Positions 49,599-56,673 of a stretch of DNA of 64,000 bases are shown one piece after another. The stretch comes from Chloroflexota bacterium (GTDB taxonomy: Bacteria; Chloroflexota; Dehalococcoidia; Bin125): NCBI GenBank assembly GCA_028875225.1, contig JAPPFB010000003.1, positions 1 through 64,000 on the forward strand, given 5' to 3'. The notes below the pieces were generated by a model. That model did no database searches. It worked only from the letters and a program-made list of their open reading frames with translations, and was not told the origin of the DNA. The stretch's first letter is position 1. Every line of letters begins with the position of its first letter. The position numbers and the translations under genes are program-made.

Positions 49599-50642
49599 AT
49601 GTCGCAGCTGTCCGAATCGATACGAGGACTGGGAGCGTCCGGCCCTCTGCGGCGCATGCCGCGCGCGAATGTCGAGCGCATCGCGACGGTCGTGGTGCTC
49701 GGCTGGGCGATGGGGTTCATGCTCTGGCAGGGCGCCGGATTCACGATCACCCTGACCACCATTTTCGCCATCTGGGCGATCCTGGCCGTCAGTCTCAATC
49801 TCGTCGTCGGATTCACGGGATTACTGTCAGTCGGACACATCGGATTCTTCGGGATTGGCGCGTACACGATGGCGATCCTGGCGTCGGACGCCTCCTACGA
49901 TCAGCTTCGCACCGAATCGATTCCCACCCCCGACTGGCCCTTCTTCGCCGCGCTGCCGATCTGCATCGCGCTGGCAGGACTGGTCGCGCTGGGCGTCGGC
50001 ATCGTGTTCAATCGCTTCCGCGACGACATCTTCGTGCTGGTCTCCTTCGGCTTCGCGATCATTGCGTTCAGCTTCTTCCTCAATCTGCGCGAGCTGACCC
50101 GAGGCGCATTCGGAATCCACGAGATTCCGCGTCCCGCGTTTGGGAGCTGGGCGCTCGACGGCGAGGTCGAGTTCCTCGTCTTCGCGTTGATCTGCCTGGC
50201 ACTGGTGGTCCTGATCTGCTGGTTGATCGTGACCTCGTCGTTTGGCCGCGTGCTCACGGCGATTCGTGAGGATGAAGAGGCCATTGCCGTCTTCGGCTAT
50301 CGGGTTACGCACTTCAAGCTGGCCGTCTGGGTGCTGTCGGCGATGATGGCCGGCCTCGCCGGCGCGCTGCTGGCGAGTTGGACCAGCTTTATCGATCCCA
50401 ACTCGTTCATCCTGCTCGAATCGATGCTGCTCATCGCGATCGTGATCCTCGGCGGCCTGGCGACGATCTGGGGCTCGTTGTTGGGCGCGATGGCCTTTGT
50501 CCTGCTCGAAGAGGGCATGCGGTTCCTGCCCTTCCTGCCGCCCGAGTTCGTTGGCCAGGCGCGCCAGGTCGTGCTCGGCGTACTGTTGGTGGTGTTGATG
50601 CTCTTCCGTCCGCAGGGACTGGTCGGGAGGTACAGGTTGTGA
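49599..50642 (+). CDS. livM: Branched-chain amino acid-type ABC permease (LivM)
   Basis: A 347-residue permease with about nine membrane segments. It has LNLVVGFTGLLSVGHIGFFGIGAY near 65, FRDDIFVLVSFGFAIIAF near 142, the coupling loop FGRVLTAIREDEEAIAVFGY near 220, and ILGGLATIWGSLLGA near 285. The start is 4 bp after livH and the stop overlaps livG. Normal length, in contrast to its LivH partner. Confidence 0.95.
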   Translation: MSQLSESIRGLGASGPLRRMPRANVERIATVVVLGWAMGFMLWQGAGFTITLTTIFAIWAILAVSLNLVVGFTGLLSVGHIGFFGIGAYTMAILASDASYDQLRTESIPTPDWPFFAALPICIALAGLVALGVGIVFNRFRDDIFVLVSFGFAIIAFSFFLNLRELTRGAFGIHEIPRPAFGSWALDGEVEFLVFALICLALVVLICWLIVTSSFGRVLTAIREDEEAIAVFGYRVTHFKLAVWVLSAMMAGLAGALLASWTSFIDPNSFILLESMLLIAIVILGGLATIWGSLLGAMAFVLLEEGMRFLPFLPPEFVGQARQVVLGVLLVVLMLFRPQGLVGRYRL

Positions 50643-51385
50643 CCGAATCGTCAGCAGCCGTGATTCACACGATCGACCTTTCCAAGCACTTCGGCGCCGT
50701 GCGGGCGGTCGACGAGTTGACGGTGGCGATCCCGAAGACCGGCATCACGAGCATCGTGGGACCGAATGGCTCCGGGAAATCAACGCTCGTCAATCTGCTC
50801 AGCGGCACCCTGCCGCTCGATGGCGGGATCGTGATCATCGACGGAGTCGGACTGAGATTGGTCAAGGCGCACGAGTCGCCTCAGCACGGCATTACCCGGA
50901 CGTTTCAGGAGGTGCGTCTCTTCGAGCAAATCAGCGCCTGGGACAACATCATGGTCGTGCTGACCGAGCGCCGGCTGATTCCGTCCCTCTTTGAACGCGT
51001 GAAACCCGCCCACCGGGAGACGGCCGAGCGCGTGTTGCGGGAAGTCGGCATGTGGGAGAAGCGCGACGCGATGGCCGGAGAGTTGTCCTACGGACAGCGC
51101 AAGCTGCTCGAAATCGGCCGGGCGATGGCGATGAACGCGCAGACCTATCTGTTCGATGAACCGTTCGCCGGCCTGTTTCCACAGATGCTGGAACGAGTCA
51201 AGGAGATCGTGGTCAGGATGCGCGATCAGGGACACACGTTGATCTTCATCTCGCACAACATGGACATCGTCCGCGAACTGCCCGACCACCTGATTGTGCT
51301 CGATAGCGGCAAGCTGCTGACTGAAGGGGAAGTCCACGATGTCCTGAGCCGCGCAGAAGTGATCGAGGCCTACCTCGGAGAATGA
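50639..51385 (+). CDS. livG: Branched-chain amino acid-type ABC ATP-binding protein (LivG)
   Basis: A 248-residue ATPase from the GTG at 50639, overlapping the livM stop (GTGA). Walker A GPNGSGKST is near 41, the Q-loop is in TRFQEVRLF-type sequence (TRTFQEVRLFEQ), the signature is LSYGQRKLLEIGRAM near 145, Walker B is TYLFDEPFAGL near 168, and the switch His is in ISHNMD. The signature reads LSYGQ in place of LSGGQ, as is usual in LivG proteins. Confidence 0.95.
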   Translation: MTESSAAVIHTIDLSKHFGAVRAVDELTVAIPKTGITSIVGPNGSGKSTLVNLLSGTLPLDGGIVIIDGVGLRLVKAHESPQHGITRTFQEVRLFEQISAWDNIMVVLTERRLIPSLFERVKPAHRETAERVLREVGMWEKRDAMAGELSYGQRKLLEIGRAMAMNAQTYLFDEPFAGLFPQMLERVKEIVVRMRDQGHTLIFISHNMDIVRELPDHLIVLDSGKLLTEGEVHDVLSRAEVIEAYLGE

Positions 51386-51392
51386 AGCCGGC

Positions 51393-52157
51393 ATGAACGC
51401 GTCGAGCGACGTTTCACTGGAACTGACCGACATCGCCGTCCACTACGGCGCGGTACGCGCGCTCGACGGCGTGTCGCTGGGAGTCAGCCAGGGCGAGGCG
51501 GTCGCCGTGATGGGCCCGAACGGAGCGGGTAAATCGACCGTGCTCAAGGCGATCATGGGACTGGCGCCGGTCGTTGCCGGCGAAGTCCATTGGCGCGGCC
51601 GCAGGCTCGAAGCTGAGACCCACGAAATCGTCAAGGAAGGCATCTGCTTCGTGCCCCAGGGCCGACGCGTGTTCACCCATCTGTCGATTGAGGAGAACCT
51701 CGAGATGGGCTGTCTCTACCTCGCAGACGAGGTGGAGAAGCGACGACGGTTGGAATCGGTCGTCGAGCTCTTTCCGATCCTGCATGGCAAGCGTCGGGAC
51801 ATGGCCAGCCAGATGTCCGGCGGGCAGCAGCAGATGCTCGCCATCGGCAGAGGGTTGATGGGCAATCCCGACCTGCTGTTGCTCGACGAGCCGACGCTGG
51901 GGCTTGCTCCAATCGTCGTCGGAGAGGTGTTCGAGAAGGTACGTGAGATCAGCGATCGGCTCGAAACAACGATCCTGATCGTCGAGCACAACATCAAGGG
52001 AGTGCTCGAGATCGTCGATCGGGGGTACGTGCTCGACAAGGGCCGCATCGTCCATGAAGGGACGCCCGACTCTATCCGTGAAACGAACATCCTGACCGAC
52101 GTGTTTCTCGGCCGCGTCAATCCCGAACAGTACGAAGGCGAGATTGGTCAGCTATAG
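51393..52157 (+). CDS. livF: Branched-chain amino acid-type ABC ATP-binding protein (LivF)
   Basis: A 254-residue ATPase. It has HYGAVRALDGVSLGV, Walker A GPNGAGKST near 42, the FVPQGRRVFTHLSIEENLEMG Q-loop region (typical of LivF), signature MSGGQQQMLAIGRGLM near 145, Walker B LLLLDEPTLGL near 165 and VEHNIKGVLEI. It is the last gene of the liv operon; its start lies 7 bp after livG. Confidence 0.95.
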   Translation: MNASSDVSLELTDIAVHYGAVRALDGVSLGVSQGEAVAVMGPNGAGKSTVLKAIMGLAPVVAGEVHWRGRRLEAETHEIVKEGICFVPQGRRVFTHLSIEENLEMGCLYLADEVEKRRRLESVVELFPILHGKRRDMASQMSGGQQQMLAIGRGLMGNPDLLLLDEPTLGLAPIVVGEVFEKVREISDRLETTILIVEHNIKGVLEIVDRGYVLDKGRIVHEGTPDSIRETNILTDVFLGRVNPEQYEGEIGQL

Positions 52158-52238
52158 GGCTCAGGCCGCTGGTTCTCGGCCGCCACTATGATTTCCAGCG
52201 AGCCTGCCAGCATTCGGCTCGTTGAGGAGGCGGATCAC

Positions 52239-52943
52239 ATGGCTGACAGTTCTCTGGCCCGCGTCACGCATCTGACCTTCGACATCTTTGGGACGGTCCT
52301 CGATCTGAACGGCAGCCTGGCGCCTCCGGCGGGCGAGTTCCTGGCGGCGCACGGCTCGGAGATGACTGGCGAGGCATTCTATGCGGAGTGGCGCGCCCGA
52401 CAGCGGATTGAGCAGTACCAGGACAACCTGCTGATGCTGGGGCACAGCGGCTACCTCGAGACCTGCCGCCGGGCGTTTGTTTACTGCCTCAAGCACCACA
52501 ATGTCAGCTACACCGATGAAGCCGTCGCTGACTTCATGCAGGTCTAGAAGCGCTTGCAACCGTATGACGATGCTCTTGAGGGTCTGCGGGCGCTCGGAGA
52601 GCGCTATCGGTTGGTCGCCCTGTCCAACGGTGAGCAGTGGTACCTGGAAGAGCTGCTTGGCAACAATGTCCCTATTGCATTCGACGCCATCATCTCGGTG
52701 GACCAGGTTGGCGCGTTCAAGCCGTCGCCAGGGATCTACCGCAAAGCGATTCAGCGTCTTGGTTGCGAACCAGGCGAGATCATGATGGTTGCGGCGCATT
52801 CCTTCGACATCCTGGGCGCGCAGGCGTGCGGATTCAGGGCGGCGTATGTGAATCGCTATCGGCTGCCGACCGAGGTCTCGAAGTACCAGCCCGACATCAT
52901 CGTCAATGACTTTGTCGAGCTTGCTGACCGGTTGCTGGAGTAG
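52239..52943 (+). pseudogene. Haloacid dehalogenase type II-like gene interrupted by an amber codon
   Basis: The 5' part (start ATG 52239, with GAGGAGG upstream) has FDIFGTVLDLNG (motif I). After the in-frame TAG at 52545-52547 the same frame continues with KRLQPYDDALEGL, VALSNG (motif II), KPSPGIYRKA (motif III Lys) and VAAHSFDILGAQACG. The whole would be about 234 residues with one stop, typical of L-2-haloacid dehalogenase-like proteins. It is TAG, not TGA, so selenocysteine is not an explanation, and nothing like a SECIS is needed. Most simply a recent nonsense mutation, since the rest is intact. Confidence 0.8.
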
Positions 52944-53037
52944 CGCCTCCATCGATCAAGACAACCCGGATTGGCGTTCAAGTTCCTATCCTGAACTGAG
53001 TTTGAGACCGAACCGGGTCGGAGCCAGGAGATGGATC

Positions 53038-53445
53038 ATGAGTGAAACGCAACCAACCGATCGGGGTCGTGTAGACGCTGGCGGCATCTCGTTCGCCATG
53101 CGCTACCGCGACGACATCGCCGGCGACGAGGGACTGTGCATCGAAGTCCGTGCCGACGTCGAGGGTCATGACACCGAGTTGCTTCGCTTCGATTGTTTCC
53201 GCGTCGCGCCGCACTATCACTACGGCCCTGAGGCAGACGATGAGCGGCTAATGCTGGACCTGACCGCGGCGGGCGATTCACTCGACTGGACCCTGAATGT
53301 CTTTGAGCGGGGCCGCCTGAGGTCAATGATCGAGCGCGCCGGCTACGAGTCTGTCGCCACGGGGCTCAACGAGCATGATGTCGCCGAGGCCATGCCGCTC
53401 GTCGTCAGTACTGCGCGCGGGATCGTGGAGGGACGACAGGCCTAG
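53038..53445 (+). CDS. Uncharacterised conserved-looking protein
   Basis: A 135-residue protein from the ATG at 53038, with AGGAG 8 nt upstream. It reads as a small acidic alpha/beta domain: GGISFAMRYRDDIAGDEGLC, FDCFRVAPHYHYGPEADDE, then DSLDWTLNVFERGRL and an end rich in helices. The HYHYGPE segment suggests a metal or substrate site. No family is confidently recognised. It is convergent with, and overlaps by 4 bp, the ASCH-domain gene. Confidence 0.65.
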   Translation: MSETQPTDRGRVDAGGISFAMRYRDDIAGDEGLCIEVRADVEGHDTELLRFDCFRVAPHYHYGPEADDERLMLDLTAAGDSLDWTLNVFERGRLRSMIERAGYESVATGLNEHDVAEAMPLVVSTARGIVEGRQA

Positions 53446-54062
53446 TCGCTCGACGGCGCAGACTGCAACGCGTCGAGCACGACGCGGCCCCTAGGCGACA
53501 ATTCGTACCCAACTTCGAGGCTGATGGTCAGGCCGAGCGCTTTCAGCTTGCGCACGTCGGTCTTGAACTTCTGGGTCTCTCGGCCCTGGGCAGCGGCCAG
53601 CTCGGCCGCCCGACGACCGGGGGTTGCGGAGATCGCCTCGAGCGTCGTTCGCGTCCAGGGTCCATGCCGGGCGCGAGCGTCCATCTTCGCCAGCCGGGCA
53701 GTGATGGTTGTCAGTTCCCCGGAGTCGAGAACCGCCTCGGCCGCAAGGATCGAGCGAGGATCCGGTTGCTCGCCGAGGCACTTGAAGTCGACGCGATACA
53801 GCGGCGCATTTGGATCGGCATTCTTACGCTGATTACTGTGAATCGCCTCGAGGGCTGCTGCCGGCGAATCGTGGCCGGCGGCGCGAGCGTCGGCGACCGA
53901 GATTTCGGAGGCTTCGATCTGATCGACCGCCGTCACTTCGATCACGATTTCACCGAGCCGGTAGCGGCCGCCGACCCTGGCTTGTGGGCTGCGCCAGCGT
54001 CGGAATGTCGTCGTGATTCTGCCGTTGGCGATGGCTTCCCGATCGCGAACTCGAAACTGCAT
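53442..54062 (-). CDS. ASCH-domain protein with C-terminal winged-helix-like region
   Basis: A 206-residue protein. Residues ~1-105 resemble the ASCH (PUA-like, RNA-binding) domain: MQFRVRDREAIANGRITTTFRRW, VGGRYRLGEIVIEVTAVDQI, and YRVDFKCLGE. Residues ~115-200 look like a DNA-binding winged helix with TPGRRAAELAAAQGRE and LKALGLTISLEVGYELSPRG. It could couple an RNA or nucleotide signal to DNA binding. The ATG at 54062 is 57 bp from the upstream hydrolase gene on the same strand. Confidence 0.7.
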   Translation of the reverse strand: MQFRVRDREAIANGRITTTFRRWRSPQARVGGRYRLGEIVIEVTAVDQIEASEISVADARAAGHDSPAAALEAIHSNQRKNADPNAPLYRVDFKCLGEQPDPRSILAAEAVLDSGELTTITARLAKMDARARHGPWTRTTLEAISATPGRRAAELAAAQGRETQKFKTDVRKLKALGLTISLEVGYELSPRGRVVLDALQSAPSSD

Positions 54063-54119
54063 GGCGTCATCACTCTCCTTGCGACGGGGATTGCACCAAC
54101 AGGATCGATGCCATTGGGC

Positions 54120-54887
54120 TCACAGTCCCGTCTCTTCGACCCATTTGATGACTTCCTGGGCGAAGCGTTCGCCTTGCTCTGCGACGACAAAGTGGCCGGC
54201 CTGCTCGATGTACACCAGCGTTGAGTCCGGGATGGATCTGTGCAAGTCCTCGGCGTGTTCGGGATGGCCGACCAGGTCGTCGGCGCCGTAGAGCAACAGG
54301 GTGAGACACTCGAATCGTCCCCAGTACGAATCGACGGGGCTGCGCTCCATTGCCCCCGTGACGACGCTGCGGTCGACAGAGGTGTCCCGAACGAGTTGGA
54401 ACAGCCAATCGGCCCGTTCAGGATTGCGGGCGCTGAATCCCGGCGCGCAATAGGCCCGTTCGAAGCGTCGGCTCCACTCGTCCGCATCCAGGACGTACAG
54501 CGAGCGCATGTCCTCAGGGCCGGCCAGCGGCGGAAACTTGCCTCCGCCCGATCCGATCACGACGCCGGCAACGTCGAAGTCACGCGCCATCACCTGCGCC
54601 GCGCGTGCGCCCCAGGCGTGACCGATCAGGATCAGACGTCCGGTACAACTGCGTTCGGCGAGTCCCATCGCAGCCTGCCCGAGTTGCTCGAACGAATAGG
54701 GAGCATCAGGTGACGGGCTCCAGCCAACGCCAGGGACGTCGAAGCGGATCACACGGCCCGCGCCGAGCAGACCCGGAACCACATGATTCCAGGTGTGCAG
54801 ACTCTGTCCTGCGCCGTTCAGCAGGAGGAACGTGCGCTCGCCGTTGCCTTCGACCACGGTGTGGATGGAGTTGAGATCGATTGTCAT
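54120..54887 (-). CDS. Alpha/beta-hydrolase fold protein with missing nucleophile
   Basis: A 255-residue protein of the alpha/beta-hydrolase superfamily: LLLNGAGQSLHTWNHVVPGL (oxyanion region), FDVPGVGWS, YGADDLVG (acid) and QAGHFVV (His). The nucleophile elbow reads GHAWGARA: the expected Ser or Asp is Ala (codon GCC). The protein would then lack normal hydrolase activity, or use another mechanism. Otherwise the frame and length are normal. The ATG at 54887 is followed by the expected first strand. Confidence 0.85.
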   Translation of the reverse strand: MTIDLNSIHTVVEGNGERTFLLLNGAGQSLHTWNHVVPGLLGAGRVIRFDVPGVGWSPSPDAPYSFEQLGQAAMGLAERSCTGRLILIGHAWGARAAQVMARDFDVAGVVIGSGGGKFPPLAGPEDMRSLYVLDADEWSRRFERAYCAPGFSARNPERADWLFQLVRDTSVDRSVVTGAMERSPVDSYWGRFECLTLLLYGADDLVGHPEHAEDLHRSIPDSTLVYIEQAGHFVVAEQGERFAQEVIKWVEETGL

Positions 54888-54995
54888 GTGGCGGAGCCGG
54901 TTCCAGTCGTCAACATAGCCGGTGACCGCAGCCTATCCGTTGCCGACGGATTCGGCGCGGTTTAGCCTCGTTGTAGCGGAGCGAAGGAGCGAGCG

Positions 54996-56621
54996 ATGAC
55001 GGATCAGGATCAACCACAGCACGAGGCGATCATCATCGGCGCCGGCGTCGCCGGCATCTACCAGATGTACAAGCTGCAGGAACTGGGCATCGACGCGACG
55101 GTCCTGGAAACCGCCGACGGTCCCGGCGGCACGTGGTACTGGAATCGCTATCCCGGCGCCCGTTTCGACTCCGAGAGCTACACCTACGGGTACTCGTTCT
55201 CGCAGGAACTGCTTGATGAATGGGACTGGAGCGAGCATTTCGCCGGTCAGCCGGAGACGCTGCGCTACCTCAACCATGTCGTCGACAAGTTCGATCTGCG
55301 CCAGCACATGCAGTTCGGGTGCAGGGTGCAGGGCGCGTCGTTCGATGACGACACCGCACTCTGGACGGTCCGGCTGGAGGACGGACGCGAGCTGACCTGC
55401 CGCTTCCTGCTGACGGCGATCGGGATGCTCTCGGCTGCGACGTTGCCGCGGATCGAGGGCGTCGACAGCTTTGAGGGAGACGCCTGGCACACCTACTACT
55501 GGCCGCACGAGTCGGTCGATCTCGCCGGTAAGCGCGTGGCCGTGATTGGAACCGGCGCAACAGGCGTCCAGGTGATCGCCGAGATCGCCGACAAGGTCGG
55601 GGAGCTGACCGTCTTCCAGCGGCGTCCCAACTGGTGCGCTCCCCTGCACAACGACCGCATCGACGAGCAGACCCAGGCCGAAATCCACGCGACCTACGAC
55701 GAAATCTTCGAACTCTGCCGGCAGACGCCGGGCGGCTTCATCCACGCGCCCGACCAGCGCAAATTCCGAGACGTGCCCGAGGAAGAGCGCCTGGCGCTCT
55801 GGCAGCAGCTCTACGAGACGCCCGGCTTCAGCAAGTGGATGAGCAATTTCATCGATGTCGGGATCGACCCCGAAGCAAACGCGGGTTACTCGGAGTTCAT
55901 CGCAGACAAGATCCGCGCGCGGGTGCATGATCCGATCACGGCAGAGAAGTTGATTCCCAAGGACCACGGTTTCGGCACTCGTCGAGTGCCGCTTGAGACG
56001 AAGTACTACGAGGCCTACAACCGCGACAACGTGCATCTGATCGACATCAACGAAACGCCAATCGAGCGGATCACGCCGAACGGCATTCGGACCTCCTATC
56101 GGGAGTTTGAGTTCGACCTGATCATTTACGCGACGGGCTTCGACGCGATCACCGGCGCGTTTGATCGCATCAACTTCACCGGCACGGGCGGACTGCCGCT
56201 GCGTGACAAATGGGCGCAGAGCCCGGACACCCTGCTCGGCATGCAGACGTCCGGTTTTCCGAATCTGCTAATGCTCAGCGGTCCTCAGGGCGGATCCGTG
56301 TCGACCAACTATCCGCGCGGCATCGAGACCTCGGTGGACTGGATCTCGGATCTGCTCGGCTACATGCGCGACCACGGGTATCACCGGGTCGAGGCGCAGG
56401 CCGAAGCCGAGCAGGAGTGGCGGCAGCACGTCCAGGAGATGTACCAGTTCCAGTTGATGAGCAAAATCAAGAGCTGGTTCACCGGATACAACTCCAACGT
56501 GGACGGCCACGGCAAGCACGACCATCAGCGCTACATGATCTACCCCGGTGGCGCGCCGCGATACCGCGAGCGGCTGGCGGAGGTCGCCGCCAACGGCTAT
56601 CAGGGGTTCAGCCTGTCCTGA
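54996..56621 (+). CDS. Flavin-dependent monooxygenase, Baeyer-Villiger type
   Basis: A 541-residue class B flavoprotein. FAD site GAGVAGIYQMYKL is near residue 16, GGTWYWNRYPGARFDSES near 45. The Baeyer-Villiger fingerprint FEGDAWHTYYWP starts at Phe160 (F-x-G-x3-H-x3-W-P). The NADPH site is GTGATGVQVI near 188, and YATGFDAITGAF is near 375. These enzymes insert oxygen next to a ketone to form esters or lactones. The ATG at 54996 has GAAGGAGCGAGCG upstream. The downstream MMPL, P450 and Rieske genes fit oxidation of a hydrophobic substrate. Confidence 0.94.
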   Translation: MTDQDQPQHEAIIIGAGVAGIYQMYKLQELGIDATVLETADGPGGTWYWNRYPGARFDSESYTYGYSFSQELLDEWDWSEHFAGQPETLRYLNHVVDKFDLRQHMQFGCRVQGASFDDDTALWTVRLEDGRELTCRFLLTAIGMLSAATLPRIEGVDSFEGDAWHTYYWPHESVDLAGKRVAVIGTGATGVQVIAEIADKVGELTVFQRRPNWCAPLHNDRIDEQTQAEIHATYDEIFELCRQTPGGFIHAPDQRKFRDVPEEERLALWQQLYETPGFSKWMSNFIDVGIDPEANAGYSEFIADKIRARVHDPITAEKLIPKDHGFGTRRVPLETKYYEAYNRDNVHLIDINETPIERITPNGIRTSYREFEFDLIIYATGFDAITGAFDRINFTGTGGLPLRDKWAQSPDTLLGMQTSGFPNLLMLSGPQGGSVSTNYPRGIETSVDWISDLLGYMRDHGYHRVEAQAEAEQEWRQHVQEMYQFQLMSKIKSWFTGYNSNVDGHGKHDHQRYMIYPGGAPRYRERLAEVAANGYQGFSLS

Positions 56622-56673
56622 GACGCAGGCGCTGTTTGCGACTCGAAGCGGCGCTCCTATCCTGTTGCTCAAC

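Noticed and set aside
52545-52547. Recoded amber codon (pyrrolysine) in the HAD gene
   Set aside because: There is no pylTSBCD evidence here, the position is not catalytic, and no homologue supports it. Nonsense mutation is simpler.
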